Source: a virus. Taken from it: DNA of 29,118 bases. The notes beneath the pieces were generated by a model that was given only the letters and a program-made list of their open reading frames with translations, made no database searches and was not told the origin of the DNA. The position numbers and the translations under genes are program-made. How positions within the stretch are numbered: position 1 is the stretch's first letter; each line of letters begins with the position of its first letter. Positions 4,701 to 10,533 of the stretch are shown here, piece by piece. The stretch spans positions 1-29,118 of the IMG/VR virus record IMGVR_UViG_3300033148_003050, one strand, 5' to 3'.

Positions 4701-4842
4701 TGAGTCATCTTCGGGGGATAAGAATCGGGGCTTACAAAGAACTTTTTAATGGTAGGGGTGACTCATTCCATTAAGGGGATTCCAAGTAAGTTCATCTGGC
4801 GAAAGCGAGATGTCAAAAATCCCAATTCTTTTTCCCCGAAGA
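4699..4842 (+). ncRNA. Candidate structured RNA or cis-regulatory element: three-way junction with pseudoknot
   Basis: Positions 4708-4730 pair with 4820-4842 in a 23-base-pair helix in constant register, with only a T-T (4719/4831) and a C-A (4726/4824) mismatch and two G-U pairs. Inside are two hairpins. Hairpin A spans 4731-4790: CTTAC/GTAAG, GAA/TTC, then an 11-pair stem ending TTAATGG/CCATTAA. Hairpin B spans 4793-4812: CATCT/AGATG, a G-G mismatch, GC/GC and a GAAA tetraloop. The loop of A contains TGACTCATT (4759-4767), perfectly complementary to AATGAGTCA (4699-4707), just 5' of the closing helix. G-U pairs and the GNRA loop only make sense on the plus strand. The helix ends ten bases before the ATG at 4853. 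I cannot match it to a known family; it could be a riboswitch-like leader, a protein-binding element or a free RNA. Confidence 0.75.
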
Positions 4843-4852
4843 AACTAAAACT

Positions 4853-5221
4853 ATGATTAAACAAAAAACAGACCAAGAATGGTCAAAAATAAGGTTTCAA
4901 AATAGTTTAGGGCCCCAAATTGGCGGAATTGGGCACGATGTGGCTGTTTATATGGCGGCTGGGCTTGAACCTACTAAAAAGAATATAGATAATGTTAAGA
5001 AATGGATTGATACTTTATATGAAATAGCAGAGCAAAAGAAAGCCCAACTAACAGAAGTAAAACCCCTAAATATAGAAAAGGCAGTAAAACTGGGAGATAA
5101 GTGGAGAAAAGAAACTAAAATCGGCTATGAAGAAAATACAGAAGAAATAAACAAAAAGATACAATCAGAAGTAGATGAGGGCAGAGAAAAACAAGCTGAA
5201 GATAAACTTAACTATCAATAA
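4853..5221 (+). CDS. Hypothetical protein, 122 aa, behind the structured RNA
   Basis: The N-terminal part (WSKIRFQNSLGPQIGGIGHDVAVYMAAGLEPTKKNIDNVKKW) is a compact helical domain; the C-terminal half is charged coiled-coil with the ending QAEDKLNYQ shared with the gene at 4361. I do not recognise the family; helical proteins of this kind occur among small phage accessory genes. The structured RNA ends ten bases before the ATG, so this is the most likely regulated gene. There is no Shine-Dalgarno sequence apart from GAAGA within the closing helix. The stop is followed after one base by the next ATG. Confidence 0.6.
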   Translation: MIKQKTDQEWSKIRFQNSLGPQIGGIGHDVAVYMAAGLEPTKKNIDNVKKWIDTLYEIAEQKKAQLTEVKPLNIEKAVKLGDKWRKETKIGYEENTEEINKKIQSEVDEGREKQAEDKLNYQ

Positions 5222-5222
5222 T

Positions 5223-5555
5223 ATGAGTTATTATCCTGAATACAAAACAAACTGGGTCAAAGAACTGCCGCAAGGAACTTGTCCTGCTTGTGAGTCCGCA
5301 GAAGTAGAAGATAATAGCTTTACTGATAAAAAAGGAAAACGCTGGGAGAGTGTTAAGTGCGAGAGTTGTAGAACTAAATGGATTAAAAGTCAGGGTTTTG
5401 GGGGAGTAAGTAAAAAAGAAAATACAAGAGACCAGATTTTAATGAGTGAAATACAAGCACTTAGCAAGAAGTTTGAAGATTTTGAGGCTGGCTTTGCTGA
5501 TAAAATGGCTAATTTAAAGAAGATATTAATTATTATTAGCGATAAGATAAAATGA
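5223..5555 (+). CDS. Zinc-ribbon protein with coiled-coil tail, 110 aa
   Basis: The N-terminal half carries a zinc ribbon with CPAC near residue 20 and CESC near residue 44 (TCPACESAEV, SVKCESCRTKW), separated by a beta-hairpin. The C-terminal half (SEIQALSKKFEDFEAGFADKMANLKKI) is coiled coil. I start it at ATG 5223, which sits in the standard TAAT-ATG junction after the preceding stop; a longer frame exists upstream but would overlap that gene by 47 bases. The TGA stop overlaps the next ATG. A nucleic-acid-binding role is plausible for the ribbon but not shown. Confidence 0.6.
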   Translation: MSYYPEYKTNWVKELPQGTCPACESAEVEDNSFTDKKGKRWESVKCESCRTKWIKSQGFGGVSKKENTRDQILMSEIQALSKKFEDFEAGFADKMANLKKILIIISDKIK

Positions 5556-5875
5556 AAGAAGAAATAAAAGTAAGTTACAACGGAAGATACCCTAATTCTT
5601 GTTCTGGAACATTAAAGATTTGGGTTGAAGATAAATTGATTTATAATAAAAAGTTTTGTTGTCGTTCTACTGGAAGTGTGTGGTTTGATGATAGTTGGGA
5701 CGAACATGTAGAAGAAGGAGAATTGATTTGGGAAGATGCTAATTTGGGAGATGCTAATTTGAGAGATGCTGATTTTTATCATACCAAGTTTTATGGAAAG
5801 GGCGGGACTACTAAAATAAAGAAAGAACAAATAGATGATTTCTTAAAGGCACTGGGAATTATAGTAGAGATATGA
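5552..5875 (+). CDS. Hypothetical protein with short pentapeptide-repeat stretch, 107 aa
   Basis: The front part (SYNGRYPNSCSGTLKIWVED, then STGSVWFDDSWDEHVEEGEL) belongs to a small phage protein type I have seen as 'hypothetical', with conserved cysteines and a W-F-D-D motif. It is followed by DANLGDANLRDADFYHTKF, three pentapeptide-type repeats (A-D/N-L/F), at DNA level tandem copies of 'gatgctaatttg'. The end is helical. Start and stop are fixed by ATGA overlaps on both sides, so it is co-translated with its neighbours. Function unknown. Confidence 0.6.
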   Translation: MKEEIKVSYNGRYPNSCSGTLKIWVEDKLIYNKKFCCRSTGSVWFDDSWDEHVEEGELIWEDANLGDANLRDADFYHTKFYGKGGTTKIKKEQIDDFLKALGIIVEI

Positions 5876-6135
5876 ATAAAGAGATAATAAAAGAGTTTGA
5901 AAAAAGATTTCCAAATAAAAGCGACCCAGAAAGAGGGATATTTTTTACTGGTTATACTATGGATGATGTAGTTCCTTTCATAGATAACCTATTAAAAGCC
6001 CAAAAACAAGAACTGGCGGAGAAGATAGAGGGATTTGAAAAAAAACTTAAAGAATCACAGGGATATTTTATCAGACAAGCATATTTTAGAGAACTCTGGG
6101 AAGCATTAGAAGATATTAACCAATTATTAAAATAG
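5872..6135 (+). CDS. Coiled-coil accessory protein, 87 aa
   Basis: A short globular start (KEFEKRFPNKSDPERGIFFT) leads into a coiled coil with AQKQELAEKIEGFEKKLKES and ends INQLLK. The protein at 6137 has the matching segments (KAQKQDLLKQVEEI, then INQLLK), so the two are tandem paralogues. The 3' end codes the first copy of the AATTATTAAAATA repeat that recurs between the following genes. The ATG overlaps the previous TGA. Such charged coiled-coil proteins recur in groups in phage genomes; their role is unknown. Confidence 0.55.
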   Translation: MNKEIIKEFEKRFPNKSDPERGIFFTGYTMDDVVPFIDNLLKAQKQELAEKIEGFEKKLKESQGYFIRQAYFRELWEALEDINQLLK

Positions 6136-6136
6136 T

Positions 6137-6541
6137 ATGAATAAAGAAAAAATAATAGAGAAAATAATAGAGATATTAAATAAAAGAAATTATATTAGTG
6201 AATTTCCTAATAAAGGAGGAAGTGTTTTAATAGATCATAGAAAAGAAAACTTAACAGATAAACAAAAAGCCAACCAGATTTTCGGGCTATTTAAAAGAGA
6301 TAGAAAAGCCCAAAAACAAGACCTATTAAAGCAGGTAGAGGAGATAATAGAAACTCATTCTTTTCGTTGTAGTAAAGTGGCAACAAGTGTGAATGAATTA
6401 AGAGAGAAAATTAACCAATTATTAAAACAAGATACGAGTAAAGAAAAACAAAAGTGCTTAATCTGTAAGAAAGAAGTTCCATTAGAGAAAAGAATATATA
6501 CGCATAAAGAAGGTTTTATTTGTAGAAATTGTTGGTTTTAA
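6137..6541 (+). CDS. Coiled-coil protein with C-terminal zinc ribbon, 134 aa
   Basis: The N-terminus repeats EKIIEKIIEILNKR; the middle (KAQKQDLLKQVEEIIETHSF, then LREKINQLLK) is paralogous to the gene at 5872. After INQLLK, where the paralogue stops, the protein continues with QDTSKEKQKCLICKKEVPLE and a second pair CRNCW, a CxxC...CxxC zinc knuckle. This suggests that a zinc-ribbon module was joined to the end of a duplicated coiled-coil gene. It starts one base after the previous stop. Function unknown; metal binding is likely. Confidence 0.55.
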   Translation: MNKEKIIEKIIEILNKRNYISEFPNKGGSVLIDHRKENLTDKQKANQIFGLFKRDRKAQKQDLLKQVEEIIETHSFRCSKVATSVNELREKINQLLKQDTSKEKQKCLICKKEVPLEKRIYTHKEGFICRNCWF

Positions 6542-6639
6542 AAGAAATGAAAATACTTAATCATCTTTACAGAAACATAAGATTATTCATAATCACCAAC
6601 TTATTAAAGAAAATATTAACCAATTATTAAAATAGAGAT
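6542..6639 (+). pseudogene. Remnant of a third coiled-coil paralogue
   Basis: The last part of this gap reads in frame as ENINQLLK-stop (up to TAG at 6633-6635), the same end as the two preceding paralogues, but no start or upstream domain remains. A 27-codon frame (6547-6630, MKILNHLYRN...) in another phase is possible but has no supporting feature. The most likely reading is a deletion remnant left by cassette exchange. Confidence 0.45.
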
Positions 6640-6831
6640 ATGAGTAAAACAAAATTAAAAGAGCCAATCGTATTAAGTAAATGCTGTAATGATGAAGTTG
6701 ATTTTGAGGGTGGTGGGTATATTGGAGAAGAAATAGTCCCCGTATATGAAGTTTGTAAAAAATGTGGCTGTGAATGTGAAGTTAAAAGAATAGTGCCAAA
6801 GGGTTGGAAAGACGAAGAAATACCTTTTTAG
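6640..6831 (+). CDS. Small zinc-binding protein, 63 aa
   Basis: LSKCCNDEVDFEGGGYIGEE, then YEVCKKCGCECEVKRI. Two cysteine clusters (CC near residue 15, CxxCxCxC near residue 40) resemble a common type of very small phage protein with the pattern 'CCxxxV...C..CG..C', probably a zinc ribbon. It starts after the repeat-derived leader AATTATTAAAATAGAGAT. Its neighbours are other small accessory genes. A metal-binding fold is likely, the role unknown. Confidence 0.6.
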   Translation: MSKTKLKEPIVLSKCCNDEVDFEGGGYIGEEIVPVYEVCKKCGCECEVKRIVPKGWKDEEIPF

Positions 6832-6892
6832 CAATTATTAAAATAAAGGGTAGGGACAATTTGTCCCCCCCCCCAAGCAATTATTAAAATAA
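6831..6892 (+). repeat. Hairpin with ten-base C run between two 16-bp direct repeats
   Basis: GCAATTATTAAAATAA occurs perfectly at 6831-6846 and 6877-6892. Between them, GGGACA (6853-6858) pairs with TGTCCC (6862-6867) around ATT, and the C's continue to a run of ten (6865-6874). A second GGG upstream (6848-6850) can pair with the extra C's. It resembles a small inserted element or a slipped duplication. The C run is a likely site of sequencing or replication slippage. Confidence 0.6.
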
Positions 6893-6929
6893 TACCTTAG
6901 CCCCGAAAAAATAAGGGTTGAGAAAAAAT

Positions 6930-7217
6930 ATGGTAGAAGATATGTCAGAGGAAGAGCGAGCTCCTTTAACACAATCTCTTTTAAAGGAAAAAGCGAAAAG
7001 ATTAGTTAGTGTTGTAGCAAGATTAGAAAGAGAGATTTTAGAGTTAGAGGATAGATTGACGCCAATAATGAAGGACTTTCCTAAAGAGGAAAAAGAACAA
7101 AGTAAGGAAAAAGCAGGTATGCCTTTAAGAATAAGTAAAACAATGAGCGAGGCAATAGAAAAGTTAGATGAAATCAGCGGTAGAATAAAAAAGATGATGA
7201 CAAATTTGGAAATCTAA
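6930..7217 (+). CDS. Coiled-coil hypothetical protein, 95 aa
   Basis: MVEDMSEEERAPLTQSLLKE begins a protein that is almost entirely helical, with a strong coiled-coil part (VARLEREILELEDRLTPIMK) and a basic end (GRIKKMMTNLEI). I take ATG 6930; an in-frame TTG lies four codons upstream. No catalytic motif or known family. The ~100 bases upstream hold the repeat pair and C-run hairpin and no clear ribosome binding site. The next gene follows behind the sixth copy of the AATTATTAAAATA repeat. Confidence 0.55.
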   Translation: MVEDMSEEERAPLTQSLLKEKAKRLVSVVARLEREILELEDRLTPIMKDFPKEEKEQSKEKAGMPLRISKTMSEAIEKLDEISGRIKKMMTNLEI

Positions 7218-7242
7218 CCTTCCAGTAATTATTAAAATAGAG

Positions 7243-7608
7243 ATGAAAAGCAAGAAACAACAATTAAGGGATAAAGCAGATAAACTTTGGAAACAAGTAA
7301 TAATAGGAAACAAAACTCTATGCGAGGTATGTGAGAATGAACCGATAAATACCGCTCATCACTTTTATACTCGGTCAAACTTCGGGCATTTAAGATATAA
7401 TATAAATAACGGTATCGCTATTGGAAAAGAATGCCACTTTGCTCATCACCACAAGGGAGACCCTTCAATTCACGCAAGAATAATAAAAAAGCGAGGTTTT
7501 AAATGGTATGAAGATTTGCGGGATATATCAAGAGAAAAACCAGCGAGTTATCAGAGTATTAAGTATTATTTGGAAACAATAGAACAATTAAATAATATAG
7601 AGCAGTAA
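7243..7608 (+). CDS. HNH-type zinc nuclease related to NinG/Rap-like proteins, 121 aa
   Basis: The core is CEVCENEPINTAHHFYTRSN, then LRYNINNGIAIGKECHFAHH: a zinc-type CxxC, an A-H-H in the place of the catalytic His, an L-R-Y-N...N-N-G segment and a second metal part (KECHFAHHH). The order recalls phage recombination nucleases of the NinG/Rap group and other small HNH proteins encoded before terminase genes, where HNH proteins often assist packaging. It is 940 bases upstream of the small terminase. Nuclease fold likely; whether it acts in recombination or packaging cannot be told from sequence. Confidence 0.65.
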   Translation: MKSKKQQLRDKADKLWKQVIIGNKTLCEVCENEPINTAHHFYTRSNFGHLRYNINNGIAIGKECHFAHHHKGDPSIHARIIKKRGFKWYEDLRDISREKPASYQSIKYYLETIEQLNNIEQ

Positions 7609-7613
7609 AACAT

Positions 7614-7751
7614 ATGAAGAAGATACCAAAATGGGTAAAAGAACCAGCATTATGGAGAACTTGTGAGTTTATTTGTAGTAAAGCGGGGGAAAAGAAACTC
7701 ATAGAATATATTAGAAGATTTGACCAAATATATAAAACCCAAAAAGAATAA
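7614..7751 (+). CDS. Small basic hypothetical protein, 45 aa
   Basis: MKKIPKWVKEPALWRTCEFI, then CSKAGEKKLIEYIRRFDQIY and KTQKE. A single basic, probably helical domain with two cysteines and three tryptophan/phenylalanine anchors. No family recognised. It starts five bases after the HNH stop and ends 20 bases before a GC-rich hairpin. Real coding is supported by position and the uninterrupted gene-sized frame in a gap that would otherwise be empty. Confidence 0.5.
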   Translation: MKKIPKWVKEPALWRTCEFICSKAGEKKLIEYIRRFDQIYKTQKE

Positions 7752-7772
7752 ATAAATCTATATGAAGAAAAA

Positions 7773-7790
7773 ACCCCGATTACTCGGGGT
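7773..7790 (-). terminator. Terminator-like hairpin oriented to the minus strand
   Basis: ACCCCGA pairs with TCGGGGT around TTAC, seven perfect pairs. On the minus strand it is followed by six T (plus-strand A run 7768-7773); on the plus strand no T run follows. It would stop antisense transcription rather than the plus-strand genes. No minus-strand gene is nearby, so the role may be simply a stem-loop between genes. Confidence 0.45.
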
Positions 7791-7852
7791 GCAAAATACA
7801 TAATTTTAGCTTCTAATAAGTAAGACGAGATTTTTGGCAAATCATTACACTT

Positions 7853-7957
7853 ATGAATGAAATACATTCAATAGAACAATTCATTATATTTTTAATAGTC
7901 GGAACAATGTTTTTCTTTTGCTTCTGGCAAGAAAGGGATGAAAATAGACAAAAATAA
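7853..7957 (+). CDS. Single-helix membrane peptide, 34 aa
   Basis: MNEIHSIEQFIIFLIVGTMF, then FFCFWQERDENRQK. One hydrophobic segment (residues ~9-25) between a short acidic front and a charged tail. Its end overlaps the start of the next membrane-protein gene by 20 bases. Small one-helix proteins before terminase genes can be holin-like or superinfection-exclusion proteins; the sequence does not say which. Confidence 0.5.
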   Translation: MNEIHSIEQFIIFLIVGTMFFFCFWQERDENRQK

Positions 7958-8357
7958 ATTAGCTAATTCCTATTTTGATTTTGCAACAAGAGAACATAGA
8001 GGAGGATATTGGATTGGTAGACTCCAGTATTATTTATCTCCATTTCGTAATTGGACAGCAAAATTAGGCACTGTAGCATTTATTAAGATATTATTTCCAA
8101 GCTTTCCTTATTATATAACCTTTATAATTGTTATGGCATATAATATAATAGGATTTTATTCAATACTTATTATAAAACTATTTATCGGCAGATGGGATGA
8201 AAGAAAGGGAATATGGAAAAGACATAGCGAATACAATGCAAAAAAAGAACATCTATCTCCTTTCAATGTTGAACTTAGAAAACAATTAGAAGAGCATACA
8301 AAGGCATTAAGCGAATTAACTGGGCGGGAGATACCTAATTATCTTAAGAAGTATTGA
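7938..8357 (+). CDS. Membrane protein, 139 aa
   Basis: After an aromatic-rich amphipathic front (YFDFATREHRGGYWIGRLQY) come hydrophobic segments around residues 45-85 (FPYYITFIIVMAYNIIGFYS, then ILIIKLFIG), probably two membrane helices, and a soluble helical tail (VELRKQLEEHTKALSELTG). Its ATG is preceded by GAAAGGG without spacing. I do not recognise the family. The stop codon (8355-8357) overlaps the -35 box of the promoter that leads into the packaging genes. Confidence 0.6.
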   Translation: MKIDKNKLANSYFDFATREHRGGYWIGRLQYYLSPFRNWTAKLGTVAFIKILFPSFPYYITFIIVMAYNIIGFYSILIIKLFIGRWDERKGIWKRHSEYNAKKEHLSPFNVELRKQLEEHTKALSELTGREIPNYLKKY

Positions 8358-8381
8358 TAAATAATAAATTAAAGGTATAAT
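8354..8381 (+). promoter_or_regulatory. Promoter before the packaging genes
   Basis: TTGATA (8354-8359), 16-base spacer, TATAAT (8376-8381). The ATG at 8390 is nine bases after the -10 box, so the leader would be only a base or two long. It overlaps the end of the membrane-protein gene and is the nearest promoter to the terminase genes. Confidence 0.6.
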
Positions 8382-8389
8382 AAAATAAT

Positions 8390-8527
8390 ATGGAAGATAC
8401 AGATAAATATGTGGTATTAAAAGAACGGGGTTTATTATATGCCAAACTACATTTTGATTATTATATCCCATCTTTTATAGCAGAGATTATTGTTTGGATT
8501 TATTTTAAAATAATTAATTCCAGATAA
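8390..8527 (+). CDS. Small membrane-type protein, 45 aa
   Basis: MEDTDKYVVLKERGLLYAKL is a soluble front, followed by HFDYYIPSFIAEIIVWIYFK and IINSR, an amphipathic to hydrophobic helix of about 20 residues that could lie in or on the membrane. No family recognised. It begins one or two bases after the predicted transcription start of the packaging promoter and ends 17 bases before the small terminase gene. Confidence 0.5.
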   Translation: MEDTDKYVVLKERGLLYAKLHFDYYIPSFIAEIIVWIYFKIINSR

Positions 8528-8544
8528 ACTGGATAAAAACTGGT

Positions 8545-8886
8545 ATGCCACAACAAGACACACAATTTAAATCGGGGGCAGAATGGAAAGGGAATGCTAA
8601 AGGCAGGCCTAAAGGAAAGACCATTAAGGAGTTAGTAAGAGAATGGTTAGAAGACCACCCAGATGATATGAAAGCATTTGTAGAGCATTTTGTTAAGAAG
8701 AATAAAGAGTTAGCTTGGCAAATGTTAGAAGGCCGCCCTCAACAAGATATAACTTCGGCAGGAGAAAAGATTATTCCTGTCCCTATTTTAGATGTATCAA
8801 AGAACCCAAGCAACAACAAAGATACAGAAACTGACAAAGAGGGTGAGAATCGTTCAGGGGGGGACATCAGCCAGCAAAACAGTTAG
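8545..8886 (+). CDS. Terminase small subunit-like protein, 113 aa
   Basis: FKSGAEWKGNAKGRPKGKTI matches the opening of small terminase/DUF5681-type proteins ('F..G...N..GRPKG'), followed by helices (IKELVREWLEDHPDDMKAFV) and the Q-M-LEGRP segment typical of this family. The role is recognising phage DNA and loading the packaging motor. The reading frame continues 95 bases into the large terminase gene; the last ~30 residues (DTETDKEGENRSGGDISQQN) are low-complexity and probably tolerated because that DNA must encode the Walker A motif of the partner. Assignment rests on the N-terminal motif and gene order. Confidence 0.75.
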   Translation: MPQQDTQFKSGAEWKGNAKGRPKGKTIKELVREWLEDHPDDMKAFVEHFVKKNKELAWQMLEGRPQQDITSAGEKIIPVPILDVSKNPSNNKDTETDKEGENRSGGDISQQNS

Positions 8887-9973
8887 CATAATAATCTACT
8901 TGATAGCTCTGGCTCAAAGTGATGTAGTAAAGACCCTTACAAGTATAGTATCTGAATCATTCCCTCATTTGAGAAGAGGAGCAGAACGGGACTTTTTGAA
9001 TATAATGAAAGAGCATCACTATTTCAAAGACAAGCTGTGGGATAAGACAAACCATACATATACTTTTGAAACAGGTTCAGTAATAGAGTTCTTTTCTGTT
9101 GACCAGCCCGAAAAGGTAAGAGGAGCAAGGCGGGATAGGCTATTTATCAATGAAGCTAATAATGTTCCTTTCTATGCTTTTGAAGAGTTAGAGGTAAGAA
9201 CCAAAGATATTATCTTTATTGACTATAATCCGACCAATGAGTTTTGGGTATTCACAGAAGTAATGCCAAAGAGAGATGATGTAGAAACTATCATATTGAC
9301 ATACAAGGATAATGAGGCGTTAAGCAAAGAGATAGTTGATTCAATAGAACAGCGTAGGAATAGAAGGGATTGGTGGCAGGTTTATGGATTAGGACAGTTA
9401 GGAGTAATAGAGGGCAGGATTTACAAGGATTGGAAGATTATTGATGAGATACCCCACGAAGCAAAGTTAGAGAGATATGGATTGGACTTTGGCTATTCAA
9501 ATGATCCTACGGCTATAGTAGGAATTTATAAATACAATCAGGGCTTTATTTTAGATGAGATAGTATTTCAAAAGGGTTTGAGTAATAAACAGATTGTTGA
9601 TGCTTTACAAACCCAAACACAAGCATTGGTAATAGCTGATTCAGCAGAACCAAAGAGCATTGACGAAATTAAAAGTTATGGCATACCTATACTTCCAACT
9701 ATTAAAGGAAAAGACAGCGTTTGTCAGGGAATACAATATGTTCAAGACCAGAAGATAAGTATTACCAAGCGGAGTGTAAATATAATTAAGGAGTATAGGA
9801 ACTATTTATGGGAAATGGATAAAGACGGCAGAACCCTTAATGTTCCAGAACATCAATTCTCTCATTCAATGGACGCAATAAGATATGGAATGGCATATAA
9901 TATAAACTATGAGAAGCCATTAGACCAGTTTAAACATAATTTAAATGTTAGAGAGGAGAACTCAACAAAATGA
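8792..9973 (+). CDS. terL: Terminase large subunit, 393 aa
   Basis: This is the ATP-driven DNA packaging motor and nuclease. Walker A is GGTSASKT at residues 23-30, Walker B LFINE at 117-121 with catalytic Glu121, and the coupling motif IDYNPT is near 143-148. The C-terminal RNase H-like nuclease shows Asp232 in YGLDFGYSNDP, Asp283 in IADSAEP and Asp361 in HSMDAIRYG. Length is at the short end for the family but all motifs are present. The ATG at 8792 directly follows an in-frame TAG, so no longer form is possible; the Walker A region lies inside the 95-base overlap with the small subunit gene. Its stop overlaps the next ATG. Confidence 0.95.
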   Translation: MYQRTQATTKIQKLTKRVRIVQGGTSASKTVSIIIYLIALAQSDVVKTLTSIVSESFPHLRRGAERDFLNIMKEHHYFKDKLWDKTNHTYTFETGSVIEFFSVDQPEKVRGARRDRLFINEANNVPFYAFEELEVRTKDIIFIDYNPTNEFWVFTEVMPKRDDVETIILTYKDNEALSKEIVDSIEQRRNRRDWWQVYGLGQLGVIEGRIYKDWKIIDEIPHEAKLERYGLDFGYSNDPTAIVGIYKYNQGFILDEIVFQKGLSNKQIVDALQTQTQALVIADSAEPKSIDEIKSYGIPILPTIKGKDSVCQGIQYVQDQKISITKRSVNIIKEYRNYLWEMDKDGRTLNVPEHQFSHSMDAIRYGMAYNINYEKPLDQFKHNLNVREENSTK

Positions 9974-10257
9974 AAATACCAAAACAACTTAAAATAGGGA
10001 ACTTAACTTATAGGATTGGCGAATTATCTGAAGATGATGAGGATAATTATTTTGGTAGAGGTTATTGTTTTCTACAATGGATTAAATTAAGTCCTAAACT
10101 TTCGCAGGAAAGCAAGGAAGAAACACTTTTTCACGAACTCATCCATTTAATTTTAGAGCAATATGGATTTAAAGAACAAAGTAAAGACGAAAAACTTGTT
10201 TCAATTATAGGAAATACAATTTATCAAGTTCTCAAAGATAATGATTTACTGAAATGA
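9970..10257 (+). CDS. Minimal HExxH zinc metalloprotease-like protein, 95 aa
   Basis: The motif HELIH (residues 55-59) with a hydrophobic helix (TLFHELIHLILEQYGF) is the HExxH zinc-protease signature; before it is a beta-rich part (NLTYRIGELSEDDEDNYFGR, then YCFLQWIKLS). Such short ImmA/IrrE- or SprT-like proteins are common near phage packaging genes. A third zinc ligand is not obvious. It overlaps terL by an ATGA and is followed by another ATGA overlap. GGAG lies 11 bases before the ATG. It could process virion proteins or a host repressor; the target is unknown. Confidence 0.65.
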   Translation: MKIPKQLKIGNLTYRIGELSEDDEDNYFGRGYCFLQWIKLSPKLSQESKEETLFHELIHLILEQYGFKEQSKDEKLVSIIGNTIYQVLKDNDLLK

Positions 10258-10454
10258 AAACACCAGTATTTTTAACAGATAAAGAATTAGAGTTATGGAA
10301 ATGGGTAATGAAGAATTACAAGATATTAGATTATGCCCGACAGATAAGATTAGGAAGTACTACATTACATTCAGATAAAGACGGGAATATAAAAGCAAAG
10401 TTTGAGATATGGAGTATGGATAATAAATCTAACGCAAATAAACCGCCCAGATAA
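10254..10454 (+). CDS. Hypothetical protein, 66 aa
   Basis: MKTPVFLTDKELELWKWVMK begins a helical front; the rest (YARQIRLGSTTLHSDKDGNI, then KAKFEIWSM) is strand-like and ends in a polar tail. It resembles small hypothetical proteins with a 'LTDKE..LW.W...N' opening that occur near phage packaging genes, but I know no function. It is the last gene of the packaging cluster; a 230-base regulatory region follows. Confidence 0.55.
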   Translation: MKTPVFLTDKELELWKWVMKNYKILDYARQIRLGSTTLHSDKDGNIKAKFEIWSMDNKSNANKPPR

Positions 10455-10533
10455 ATCATTACCATATTTTGGGGGAAAAGAAATAGAACAAGATTAAATA
10501 GAAGATTTCTTAAGAAGAAGTTTAATAAATAGT

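Larger units (their letters stand above)
6122..7239 (+). repeat. Dispersed AATTATTAAAATA repeat, six copies
   Basis: Copies: 6122-6134, 6417-6429 (one base different), 6622-6634, 6833-6845, 6879-6891 and 7227-7239. In the first two copies the bases encode the C-terminal NQLLK of the coiled-coil paralogues; the other four are non-coding and sit just before or between genes, still readable as Q-L-L-K-stop or close to it. They look like leftover 3' ends of duplicated genes, or short homologies at which small gene cassettes recombine. Confidence 0.75.

Noticed and set aside
4699-4842. Intrinsic terminator, hammerhead ribozyme or group I/II intron
   Set aside because: No T-run follows on the plus strand, no CTGATGA core is present, and the element is too short and lacks the conserved cores of introns.
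6122-7239. CRISPR-like array from the repeated AATTATTAAAATA
   Set aside because: Spacing is irregular (46 to nearly 350 bases), the spacers are genes, and two copies are protein-coding ends.
7559-7867. Minus-strand frame of 102 codons
   Set aside because: It opposes three plus-strand genes with better context, has a phenylalanine/tyrosine-rich composition typical of an antisense shadow of AT-rich coding DNA, and crosses the terminator-like hairpin.
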